From NCBI RefSeq assembly GCF_039393905.1, contig NZ_CP135030.1, positions 186,001 to 250,000 on the forward strand: a stretch of DNA of 64,000 bases, given 5' to 3'. Under the pieces are notes generated by a model, which made no database searches, was not told where the DNA came from, and saw nothing but the letters and a program-made list of their open reading frames with translations. Of this stretch, positions 31,508-40,236 are shown piece by piece. How positions within the stretch are numbered: the stretch's first letter is position 1; every line of letters starts with the position of its first letter. A program made the position numbers and the translations under genes. The DNA is from Buchnera aphidicola (Mindarus japonicus) (GTDB taxonomy: Bacteria; Pseudomonadota; Gammaproteobacteria; Enterobacterales; Enterobacteriaceae).

Positions 31508-32065
31508 ATGATTGAAAATATTCAAAAATATGTTAATAAAAAAATGGAAGAATGTATTATAAACTTCAAAAAAAATTTAAGTAAAATAAGAACAGGTAGA
31601 GCATCATCCGACATATTAAATGGAATTTTTATTGAATATTATGGAAATAAAACAGAACTAAAAAAAGTGGCTAATATTACATTAGAAAATTCTCAAACAT
31701 TAAAAGTAACTCCTTTTGAAAATAGCATTCAAAAATTAATAGAAAAAAAGATTATTAGCTCTAATTTGGGACTAAATCCTATTTCTAAAGGAAACACCAT
31801 TTTAGTAAAAATTCCTTTTTTAACTGAAGATAGAAGAAAAGAATTAGTTAAAATTATAAAAAGTGATGGTGAAAAAGTTCGAATTAGCATTAGAAATATT
31901 CGAAGAGATGCAAAAGATAAAATAAAAAAATTATTAAATGAAAAAGTCATTACTAAAGATAAAGATTATTTGTTTCAAAGTGAATTGCAAACAAAAACAA
32001 ATTTTTTTATAAAAAAAATAGATACTATTTTAAAAAATAAAGAATTAGAATTAATGAAATTTTAG
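31508..32065 (+). CDS. frr: Ribosome recycling factor
   Basis: Splits post-termination ribosomes together with EF-G. It is 185 residues long, the E. coli length. KIRTGRASSDILNGI, YYGN, KVANITLENSQTLKVTPFE, LGLNPISKGNTILVKIP, LTEDRRKELVKI and RNIRRDAKDKIKKL follow the family in order, with the two-domain L-shape. Ribosome site AAGGAAAAG lies before the ATG. The next genes run frr-uppS-fabZ-dnaE on the plus strand. Confidence 0.98.
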   Translation: MIENIQKYVNKKMEECIINFKKNLSKIRTGRASSDILNGIFIEYYGNKTELKKVANITLENSQTLKVTPFENSIQKLIEKKIISSNLGLNPISKGNTILVKIPFLTEDRRKELVKIIKSDGEKVRISIRNIRRDAKDKIKKLLNEKVITKDKDYLFQSELQTKTNFFIKKIDTILKNKELELMKF

Positions 32066-32188
32066 TTGTAGATTTTATATCCCTTAACTAAAATTAAATT
32101 TTTTATAAATAAAAAATTTTTAATAAAATGTAGAAATTAAATAAAAAATATAGTTTGTAACAACTATTAAGTAGTTTTATTACATATT

Positions 32189-32899
32189 ATGAATATAAAA
32201 AAAAGAAATTTTCCTTCTCATATCGCTATTATTATGGATGGAAATGGTAGATGGGCAAAGAAAAGAGGTCAACCTAAAATTTTTGGTCATAAAGAAGGAA
32301 TAAAAGCTGTTTATCGTTCTCTTCAATTTGCTTTATTTAATAATATTAAAGTTTTGACTTTATATGCATTTAGCAGCGAAAATTGGAGACGTTCTTCAAT
32401 AGAAGTTGAAAATCTAATGTTTTTATTTGAATATATTTTAAAAAAAGATATTTTTAATTTAAATAAATATAATGTTAAGTTAAAAATTTTAGGAAATAAA
32501 AGAAAACTACATTGTACTTTACAAAAACAAATAAAAATTTCTGAATTATTAACTAGTAAAAATAAAGGATTAAAGCTTAATATAGCTATTAATTATGGAG
32601 GTAGACAGGATATTTTATATGGAATAAAAAATATTATAAATGAAATTTTATCAGGAAAATTAAAAATGAGTGATATAAAAGAAGATACTTTTTCTTCTGT
32701 ATTATCTACAAGATTTTTACCTCCAGTAGATTTGTTAATTAGAACTGGAGGAAATATTCGAATTAGTAACTTTTTGCTTTGGGAAATTGCTTATTCAGAG
32801 TTATATTTTACTAATATATTTTGGCCTGACTTCGATAATAATTCATTTATAGCAGCTATTAACCAATTTAAAAAAAGAAAAAGAAATTTCGGAAAATAA
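32189..32899 (+). CDS. uppS: Undecaprenyl diphosphate synthase
   Basis: cis-Prenyltransferase making the C55 lipid carrier used for murein and other glycans. The catalytic Asp17 is in IAIIMDGNGRWAKKRG; KEGIKAVYRSLQFA, LYAFSSENWRR and NIAINYGGRQDI are conserved. Near the C-terminus the highly conserved RTGGE.RISNF motif reads RTGGNIRISNF: Glu is replaced by Asn189. 236 residues, against 253 in E. coli, with a shortened tail. Retained although the murein genes it serves are missing. Upstream dxr and downstream cdsA, rseP, bamA and lpx genes are gone. Confidence 0.95.
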   Translation: MNIKKRNFPSHIAIIMDGNGRWAKKRGQPKIFGHKEGIKAVYRSLQFALFNNIKVLTLYAFSSENWRRSSIEVENLMFLFEYILKKDIFNLNKYNVKLKILGNKRKLHCTLQKQIKISELLTSKNKGLKLNIAINYGGRQDILYGIKNIINEILSGKLKMSDIKEDTFSSVLSTRFLPPVDLLIRTGGNIRISNFLLWEIAYSELYFTNIFWPDFDNNSFIAAINQFKKRKRNFGK

Positions 32900-32969
32900 A
32901 GATATTTATATAAAAAAAAATACTTAGGATCATATAAGTAATTTTTTTTTAATAACAGGAAGAATTAAA

Positions 32970-33431
32970 TTGTCAACTATTAATGTTATTTTTAATAAAA
33001 ATGAAATAATAACAGTATTACCTCATAGGCATCCTTTTTTATTAGTAGATAAAATTTTAGAATTAGTAAAAAATAAATATGTAAAGACTAGTAAATTAAT
33101 TAAAAAGAATGATTTTTTTTTAAAAGGTCATTTTCCTGGATTTCCTATTCTTCCAGGTGTATATATTATGGAGATGATGGCACAATCTAGTTGTTTTTTA
33201 TTGTTAAAAAGTCAAGAAAAAATATTTCCAAAAGATTTTTATTGTTTATCTAGTATAGAAAAATGTTATTTAAAATCATTTGTTTTTCCTACACAAAAAG
33301 TTGTTATAAACATATTTATAAAAAAAAAAAAAAATCTTACAAAATTAAAAGGAATTGCTAAAGTAAATAATAAAATTGTATGTATAGCATATTTTTCTTG
33401 TATGAAAATAAATAAAGATTTTATTAGTTAA
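32970..33431 (+). CDS. fabZ: 3-hydroxyacyl-[acyl-carrier-protein] dehydratase FabZ
   Basis: Dehydration step of type II fatty-acid elongation. The start is a TTG at 32970 (SD AGGAAG 8 bases before), giving MSTINVIFNKNEI. The catalytic His lies in LPHRHPFLLVDKI and the catalytic Glu in LPGVYIMEMMAQSS; GHFPGFPILPG is the family signature. It has 153 residues, against 151 in E. coli. A 15-A tract (33320-33334) inside it is in frame (FIKKKKKNLTKL). Neighbours of E. coli fabZ (lpxD, lpxA, lpxB) are absent; fabZ now lies between uppS and dnaE. Confidence 0.95.
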   Translation: MSTINVIFNKNEIITVLPHRHPFLLVDKILELVKNKYVKTSKLIKKNDFFLKGHFPGFPILPGVYIMEMMAQSSCFLLLKSQEKIFPKDFYCLSSIEKCYLKSFVFPTQKVVINIFIKKKKNLTKLKGIAKVNNKIVCIAYFSCMKINKDFIS

Positions 33432-33580
33432 TAAAAACTATTATATTTCTTTAAATTATTTTTTAAAATTTAGTTTTTTAAAACTACTTTAATATTATCT
33501 AATAATATAAAAAATATTTTATTAAAAAAATTAACTATGGATTAATTTTTAATTAAAAAGAATTTAGGCATAATAGAGAT

Positions 33581-36500
33581 ATGAAAGAACCAAAATTTAT
33601 TCATCTTCGTTCCCATAGCGATTATTCTATGATAAATGGGTTAGCAAAACCAGAAAATTTAATAAATTCAGCATTAAAACTAAATATGCCAGCATTAGGT
33701 TTAACTGATTTTTCGAATTTATACGGAACTATAAAGTTTTATAAATCAGCTTATAAAAAGGGAATTAAACCTATTATTGGTGTTGATTTTAATTTTTTTT
33801 CTAAATTTGTAGAGGATGAAGTTTGTAGTATCACTGTATTAGCTAAAAATGAAACAGGATATAAAAATTTGATAACTTTAGCTTCTAAAGCTCATCAAAA
33901 TAAAACTTTTTCAGAAACAGGACCTATTATTAACACAGATTGGTTATGTAAATATAATAAAGGTTTAATAGTATTATCAGGAGGATGTTTAGGAGATATA
34001 GGACAACTTATACTAAAAAAAAAAGAAAAAAAGATAAAAGATTGTTTGATTTTTTATAAAACATTTTTTCCTAATTCTTATTATTTAGAGTTAACAAGAA
34101 TAAATTTAAAGTATGAAAATTATTACATTGATAAAGCTGTGGAAATATCGATTAAAAATAATCTTCCAATAGTTGCTACAAATCCAGTTTTTTTTATTAA
34201 AAAAAAAGATTTTGATATTCATCAAATTAAAGTTGCTATTAATAAAGGATTAACATTAAATAGTATTAAAAAAATAAATAATATTACTGATAATCAATTT
34301 ATGCGCTCTTCGGAAGAAATGGAGAAAATATTTTCTGATTTACCTATAGCTTTAAAAAATAGCGTAGAAATTGCAAAAAGATGTAATATAAAAATTATCT
34401 TTGGTAAGTATTTTTTACCTAAATTTTTTACTGGAAATATAAATACTGAAGATTATTTAATAAAAATAGCTAAAATAGGATTAAAAAAAAGATTTGAAAA
34501 ATTATTTTTAGAAGGAAAAATTTCTAAAAATATTATACCAAAAGAGTATAAAATTCGTTTGTTTAAAGAATTAAAAGTAATTAATAAAATGGGATTTCCA
34601 GGTTATTTTTTAATAGTTATGGAATTTATTCAGTGGGCAAAAAACAATAGAATTCCTGTCGGTCCTGGAAGAGGTTCAGGAGCTGGATCTCTTGTTGCAT
34701 ATGTTTTAAACATTACGGAAATAGACCCATTACAGTTTAATCTTCTATTTGAACGTTTTCTTAATTTAGAACGAATATCTATGCCTGATTTTGATATAGA
34801 TTTTTGCATGTACAAACGAGATAAAGTAATTGAGCATGTTGCAGAAAAATATGGAAAATCTGCTGTTTCACAAATTATTACATTCGGAACTATGACAGCT
34901 AGAGCTGTTATTAGGGATGTTGGTAGGGTATTAGGTTATCCATACGGATTCATTAATGCAATTTCTAAACTAGTTCCTTTAGATCCTGGTATTACATTAG
35001 ATGTTGCTTTATCTAAACAAACAGAATTATTAGATTTATATAATCATAAAAAAGATGTAAAAATATTAATTGATATGGCAAAACATCTTGAAGGTGTTGT
35101 GCGAAATGTAGGTAAGCATGCCGGAGGAGTAGTTATTGCACCTACTAAAATTACTGATTTTTCTCCTTTATGTAGAGATATTAATTCTAAAAATTTATTA
35201 ACTCAGTTTGATAAAAATGATATTGAAGAAATTGGATTAGTAAAATTTGATTTTTTAGGGTTAAAAACATTAACAACGATTAGTTTAGCTTTAAATATGA
35301 TTAATGGTCAACGTTCCAAAAAAGGAAAAAAATTAATAGAAATTTTATCTATTCCTCTCAATGATTTCAAGAGTTTTAAACTATTGCAAAATTCGGAAAC
35401 TACAGCTATTTTCCAGTTAGAGTCTCCTGGAATGAAAGATTTAATTAGAAGAATGCATCCTGATTCATTTGAGGATTTGATAGCTTTAGTTGCCTTATTC
35501 CGTCCAGGACCATTACAATCTGGAATGGTGGATAATTTCATTAATCGAAAACATGGGAAAGAAGTAATCGCATATCCCGATAAAAAATGGCAGCATAAAT
35601 TGCTAAAGCCTGTTTTACTTTCTACTTATGGAATAATTTTATATCAGGAACAGGTAATAAGTATTGCACAAGTATTTGCAGGATATACTTTATCTAGTGC
35701 TGATATATTACGAAGAGCTATGGCTAAAAAAAATCCAGTAGAAATGAATCAACAAAGAATTTTGTTTAAACAAGGAGCTAAAAAAAAATCTATAAATTCA
35801 AAATTATCAATGAAAATATTTGATTTGGTTGAAAAATTTTCAGGGTATGGATTTAATAAATCTCATTCTGTAGCTTATGCTTTAGTTTCATATCAAACAT
35901 TATGGTTAAAATCACATTATCCCGCCCAATTTATGGCGGCTGCAATGACAGTAGATATGGACAATACAGAAAAAATTGTAATTTTATTTTATGAATGTAT
36001 AAGATTAAAATTAATTATTAATGCGCCGAATATTAATATAAGTAAATATGAGTTTCATGTTAATTCTAACTATAGTATAGAATATGGATTAGGAGCTATA
36101 AAAGGAATTGGGAAAAGTTCTATTAATGAGATTATTAAAGAAAGAAAAAAAAATGGAAATTTTTTGAGTTTATTAAATATTTGCATAAGAGTAACTCTTT
36201 CAAAACTTTCCCGTCGAATAATAGAAAAATTGATTATGTCAGGTGCTTTTGATTGTTTTCAAAAAAGTAGATATGAATTAATTTGTTCAGTTCCTGAAGT
36301 TATAAAATCAGCTAAACAATATTTAAAAAGCAAAAGCGAATATCAAGAAAATATATTTGGTCCGTTATTAACAGAATTAGAAAAAGTGGCACCATTATCT
36401 TTAAATTTTAAAAATAATTTTTCAGAAGTAACGAAATTAAATTGGGAAAAAGAAGTTTTGGGATTTTATTTAACTGGTCATCCAATTGTTCAATATGAAG

Positions 36501-37105
36501 AAGAAATTAATTTTTATATACGAAACGAAAACAAAATATCTAATAAAAAATATAAAAGAATAAAAGAAAAAATAACAGTAAAAGGAATAGTTATTTCAAT
36601 AAAAATTTTATTTTCGAAAAATAAAAAGAGGTTTGCTTCCATTGTAATAGATAATAATTTAGGTCGTTTAGAGGTAATTATTTTTGAGAAAACATTGACT
36701 ATCTTTGAATTTTTATTAAAAAAAAATGAAATATTAATAATAGAAGGTGAATTAAAATTTAGTTATTTTAATAAAGAAAAAATATTAATCGCTAATCATA
36801 TTAGTAATATAAATTTTTTTAGAAAAAAATATGTATCTAAACTAATTTTTAAATTAAATGAAGATAACGATGATACATTATTTCTTAATTCATTAAAAGA
36901 AATTTTTAAAAAGCATTCTAATGGAAAAGTTCCAGTATACATGCATTATATAAGTCGAGATTTTAAAAAAAATCTTTATTTTGATACAAAATGTTATATT
37001 TCAGTTTCTGATGATTTACTTGATGAACTAAAAGAAATACTAGGAGAAAAAAAGGTTCAATTAAAGTTAGAAAGTAATTTAGAAAAAATACTAATTTGTT
37101 ATTAG
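33581..37105 (+). CDS. dnaE: DNA polymerase III alpha subunit
   Basis: Replicative polymerase. It has 1174 residues, against 1160 in E. coli. The N-terminal PHP domain reads FIHLRSHSDYSMINGLAKPE and GLTDFSNLYG; the polymerase core has GPGRGSGAGSLVAYVLNITEIDP region and the catalytic aspartates in ISMPDFDIDFCM, plus VGKHAGGVVIAPT and KFDFLGLKTL; fingers FSGYGFNKSHSVAYA. The C-terminal OB fold and tail are lysine-rich and less conserved. Its proofreading partner DnaQ is encoded at 47491-48218 with a frameshift. Confidence 0.98.
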   Translation: MKEPKFIHLRSHSDYSMINGLAKPENLINSALKLNMPALGLTDFSNLYGTIKFYKSAYKKGIKPIIGVDFNFFSKFVEDEVCSITVLAKNETGYKNLITLASKAHQNKTFSETGPIINTDWLCKYNKGLIVLSGGCLGDIGQLILKKKEKKIKDCLIFYKTFFPNSYYLELTRINLKYENYYIDKAVEISIKNNLPIVATNPVFFIKKKDFDIHQIKVAINKGLTLNSIKKINNITDNQFMRSSEEMEKIFSDLPIALKNSVEIAKRCNIKIIFGKYFLPKFFTGNINTEDYLIKIAKIGLKKRFEKLFLEGKISKNIIPKEYKIRLFKELKVINKMGFPGYFLIVMEFIQWAKNNRIPVGPGRGSGAGSLVAYVLNITEIDPLQFNLLFERFLNLERISMPDFDIDFCMYKRDKVIEHVAEKYGKSAVSQIITFGTMTARAVIRDVGRVLGYPYGFINAISKLVPLDPGITLDVALSKQTELLDLYNHKKDVKILIDMAKHLEGVVRNVGKHAGGVVIAPTKITDFSPLCRDINSKNLLTQFDKNDIEEIGLVKFDFLGLKTLTTISLALNMINGQRSKKGKKLIEILSIPLNDFKSFKLLQNSETTAIFQLESPGMKDLIRRMHPDSFEDLIALVALFRPGPLQSGMVDNFINRKHGKEVIAYPDKKWQHKLLKPVLLSTYGIILYQEQVISIAQVFAGYTLSSADILRRAMAKKNPVEMNQQRILFKQGAKKKSINSKLSMKIFDLVEKFSGYGFNKSHSVAYALVSYQTLWLKSHYPAQFMAAAMTVDMDNTEKIVILFYECIRLKLIINAPNINISKYEFHVNSNYSIEYGLGAIKGIGKSSINEIIKERKKNGNFLSLLNICIRVTLSKLSRRIIEKLIMSGAFDCFQKSRYELICSVPEVIKSAKQYLKSKSEYQENIFGPLLTELEKVAPLSLNFKNNFSEVTKLNWEKEVLGFYLTGHPIVQYEEEINFYIRNENKISNKKYKRIKEKITVKGIVISIKILFSKNKKRFASIVIDNNLGRLEVIIFEKTLTIFEFLLKKNEILIIEGELKFSYFNKEKILIANHISNINFFRKKYVSKLIFKLNEDNDDTLFLNSLKEIFKKHSNGKVPVYMHYISRDFKKNLYFDTKCYISVSDDLLDELKEILGEKKVQLKLESNLEKILICY

Positions 37106-37122
37106 AATATTTTTTATATGTA

Positions 37123-37164
37123 CAATATTAAACATAAAAATAATATTTTTTATATTTAATATTG
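37123..37164. terminator. Bidirectional hairpin between convergent dnaE and proS
   Basis: Arms 37123-37132 (CAATATTAAA) and 37155-37164 (TTTAATATTG) pair perfectly over 10 bp; after one C/A mismatch a further 7 bp (37134-37140 with 37147-37153) pair, leaving a 6-base loop. It fills the 79-bp gap between the two convergent stops. All A/T apart from the ends, so thermodynamic strength is modest. Confidence 0.5.
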
Positions 37165-37184
37165 AATTTATAAATATGTATTTT

Positions 37185-38906
37185 TTACAATAATTTGTTT
37201 TTAACAAAATTAAAAATTTCATTTATAGCAATAATACGAGTAGTATTAGTTAATCTGTTTCTATATTCAATGCTTTTATTTTTTAAGTACCGTGTACTAA
37301 TTACGATAAAATAAGGAATTCCTATTAGTTCCATGTCTTTAAACATTACTCCAACTTGTTCTTTTCTATCATCTAAAAGTACGTTTATATTTTCTGATTT
37401 AAATTTTTTATAAATAAAAGATGTTATTTTTTGAACTTCAGAAGATTTTTTTAAGTTTATAGGTATAATTGCTATTTGAAAGGGGGCTATATTTTTGTTC
37501 CAAATCATACCCTTATCATCATAATTTTGTTCAATAAAAGCTGCAATTATTCTACTAACTCCAATTCCGTAACATCCCATTTTTAAAAAAGTAGAGGAAC
37601 CATTTTTTTTCTTTACTTTAGCCTTAATAATACGAGAATATTTTTTTTCTAATTTAAATATATGAGCGATTTCTATACTTTTGTGTAACTTAAATTCTTT
37701 TTTTTCTTTTAAATATTTAATTTGATTAACATTTTTAATATTTATAAATACAGGTTTAATTAGATCTTTTTTTAAATTTATTAGAGTAAAAAATTTATTT
37801 TTATTATTTAATTGAGTTAAAAGATATTTTTCAGAAATAAATGAATCGTCAATAATTAATTTAATTAATAAAGAATTGTTTATTTCTTTAAAGTCTAAAT
37901 CTTTTCCTAATATTTCAAATATTTCTTTTTGATTTAAAAATATGATGGGGTCAGTTAATAAATTTGTTATTTTAGCTTTAGAAATATCAATTTCGTTGTT
38001 GTTTTCTATTACAAAGCAAACTATTTTAAACAAATTATTTTTTTTAGCTTTTAATAAAATTAACTTTGCTAATTTAACTTTATCTAAATTAACATTTTTA
38101 TTTTTTTTTAACAAAGAAAATTTTTTAGTTGAATGCGGTATTTTTTGTTTAATATTTTCATGTTTATCTAATTGTTTTGTTATAGAAAAAACTTTTTTTA
38201 CAGTTTTAATATTACTTTTATAATTTGATTTATTGGAAATTGCTAAAGTGTCTTCTCCTGATTTTGATAAAACTTGAAATTCATGAGACAAAGTTCCTCC
38301 CATAGATTCACAATCTGCTTCCACAATAACAACCTTTAATCCTATTCGTTTAAAAATAGAAATGTAAGTTTTATATAAAATATTGTAAGTTTTTTCTAAT
38401 GAGGAAGAAGTTGTGTGAAATGAATAAGCATCTTTCATTATAAATTCTCTTGATCGAACTACTCCAGAGCGAGGACGTATTTCATCTCTAAACTTTGTTT
38501 GAATTTGAAATAAGGTAATGGGTAATTGTTTATAAGAATGTATTTCTTTTTTGACTATTTCTGTAATTAACTCTTCATGAGTAGGACCTAAAATAAAAGT
38601 ATTTTTATTTCTATCAATAGTTTTTAAAAGTTCTTTTCCATATTGATTATATCTTCCACTATTATTCCATAATTCTACAGGTTGTAGTATTGGCATACTA
38701 AATTCTATTCCATCAATTTTAAGCATTTCTTCTCTTATAATTTTTTCTATTCTTTGTACTACCCGTAAACCTATTGGAAGCCATGTATATATTCCCGAGG
38801 AGATCTTTCGAATCATACCAGATTTCAACATTAGTTGATGGCTAATTGTATCAGATTCACTTGGTTTTTCTCTCATAGTAGATAAAATATATTTTGTAGT
38901 TCGCAT
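37185..38906 (-). CDS. proS: Prolyl-tRNA synthetase (bacterial type, with degraded editing insertion)
   Basis: Charges tRNA-Pro. It has 573 residues, against 572 in E. coli. Class II motifs are intact: MLKSGMIRKISSGIYTWLPIGLRV, LGPTHEELITEIV, FQIQTKFRDEIRPRSGVVRSREF (motif 2) and MGCYGIGVSRIIAAFIEQNYD (motif 3), then the anticodon domain. The INS insertion (about residues 225-400), which hydrolyses Ala-tRNA-Pro in E. coli, is full length but poorly conserved: E. coli LVRGDHELNEVKA corresponds to VIENNNEIDISKA, and the active-site region GKHYFGINW to NKNKFFTLIN. Editing is probably weak or lost; the aminoacylation core looks sound. Confidence 0.95.
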   Translation of the reverse strand: MRTTKYILSTMREKPSESDTISHQLMLKSGMIRKISSGIYTWLPIGLRVVQRIEKIIREEMLKIDGIEFSMPILQPVELWNNSGRYNQYGKELLKTIDRNKNTFILGPTHEELITEIVKKEIHSYKQLPITLFQIQTKFRDEIRPRSGVVRSREFIMKDAYSFHTTSSSLEKTYNILYKTYISIFKRIGLKVVIVEADCESMGGTLSHEFQVLSKSGEDTLAISNKSNYKSNIKTVKKVFSITKQLDKHENIKQKIPHSTKKFSLLKKNKNVNLDKVKLAKLILLKAKKNNLFKIVCFVIENNNEIDISKAKITNLLTDPIIFLNQKEIFEILGKDLDFKEINNSLLIKLIIDDSFISEKYLLTQLNNKNKFFTLINLKKDLIKPVFINIKNVNQIKYLKEKKEFKLHKSIEIAHIFKLEKKYSRIIKAKVKKKNGSSTFLKMGCYGIGVSRIIAAFIEQNYDDKGMIWNKNIAPFQIAIIPINLKKSSEVQKITSFIYKKFKSENINVLLDDRKEQVGVMFKDMELIGIPYFIVISTRYLKNKSIEYRNRLTNTTRIIAINEIFNFVKNKLL

Positions 38907-39091
38907 AATTCAATTTTTCTTTTTAGTTTAAAATTATCATTTTTATATTTTATATGTATAGAATATAATATTTTATTTATAAACTAAAAATATATTTTTT
39001 TATTAAAGGAAAAATAAGAAATAAATTTTATTTAAATTATTTTAAAAAAATAATTAATTATAAATATTCTTAATTTTTTTGAGGATAAAAA

Positions 39092-40213
39092 ATGAATGAT
39101 GAATTAGATAATAATGAAAAAACTGAGAATCCAACTCTTCATCGGATTAAAAAAGAAAAAAAGTACGGGAATATAAAACAATGTTCTAAGGAATTAAATT
39201 CTTTAATAATTTTATTTTCTATTTTTTTAATGATTTGGTTTTTTAAACTTAACATTTTTTTTCAATTTAAAAATATATTAATTAATAATTTAATGTTTGA
39301 TCAATCTATAGTGCATAATTTTCCAAAAATAAAAAAAATTTTTATTTCATCCATTTTAAACATATCAATATTTTTTTTCTTGTTTATGGCTATAGTTGTA
39401 TTAAAAATAATATTTTTTTCATTTTTATTTGGAAGTATAGGATTTACAACTAATTTTTTTAAAAAAAATATACAAAAAATAAACATATTAAATGGTATAA
39501 AACAAATTTTTTCTTTCCAATCAATTGCTGAGTTTTTTAAAATAATAATAAAAATATTTATTATTTCTTTTTTTTCTGAATGTTATATAGTTTATATATC
39601 AAACAAATTATTTATCTTAATGAAATACCCTTTTAATCAAGCTTTTTTATTCGGAATAAACATTATTTATGAGTGTTATTTATTATTAATAATCGTTTTT
39701 TTACCAACTGTTTTTTTTGACATTTTTTCTAAAAATTTTCATTTTTATAAAAGTATGAAAATGTCTCCTCAAGAAATAAAACAAGAAATAAAAGAAATAG
39801 AAGGAAACGTTGTTATTAAAAATAAAATTCGTCATGAAATGAAAAAAATGTTAGGTAAAAAAGAAATTTTTGATACAAAAAGAGCAGACTTAATTATTGT
39901 AGATAATATTTTTTATTCAGTAGTATTGCATATTGATTCAATTAGTAAAAAAAATCCAACGTTATTAGCAAAAGGAAAAGATAAAATTTCGTTTTTAATT
40001 ATTCAATTAGCTAAGGAAAATAATATTCCAATATTATATAATTCTTCTTTAGCTATTTTTTTTTATAAAAATGCTTCCATAGGAAATGAAATTCCTGAAA
40101 AATTATATAATTTAATATACGATGCTATATTATGGATTAATAAGATGAAAAGATGGAAAAGAACAGGAGGTGTATTTCCTAAAAAGCCTAAAAATATATT
40201 TATTTCTAATTAA
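39092..40213 (+). CDS. flhB: Flagellar export protein FlhB without the NPTH cleavage motif
   Basis: Membrane gatekeeper of flagellar type III export. 373 residues, against 382 in E. coli. Four membrane helices lie about residues 25-48, 85-110, 140-165 and 185-210; then the cytoplasmic part with MSPQEIKQEIKEIEG and HEMKKMLG. The autocleavage motif NPTH, which follows VIVT in E. coli, is here DNIF (residues 271-274, LIIVDNIFYSVVL), while the surroundings (YSVVL; LAKGKDK; NNIPILYN; KRWKRTGG) are conserved. FlhB here cannot cleave itself in the usual way. It is upstream of flhA by 23 bp in a flhBA operon. Confidence 0.95.
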   Translation: MNDELDNNEKTENPTLHRIKKEKKYGNIKQCSKELNSLIILFSIFLMIWFFKLNIFFQFKNILINNLMFDQSIVHNFPKIKKIFISSILNISIFFFLFMAIVVLKIIFFSFLFGSIGFTTNFFKKNIQKINILNGIKQIFSFQSIAEFFKIIIKIFIISFFSECYIVYISNKLFILMKYPFNQAFLFGINIIYECYLLLIIVFLPTVFFDIFSKNFHFYKSMKMSPQEIKQEIKEIEGNVVIKNKIRHEMKKMLGKKEIFDTKRADLIIVDNIFYSVVLHIDSISKKNPTLLAKGKDKISFLIIQLAKENNIPILYNSSLAIFFYKNASIGNEIPEKLYNLIYDAILWINKMKRWKRTGGVFPKKPKNIFISN

Positions 40214-40236
40214 TACTTATATTAAGGAAATTAAAA

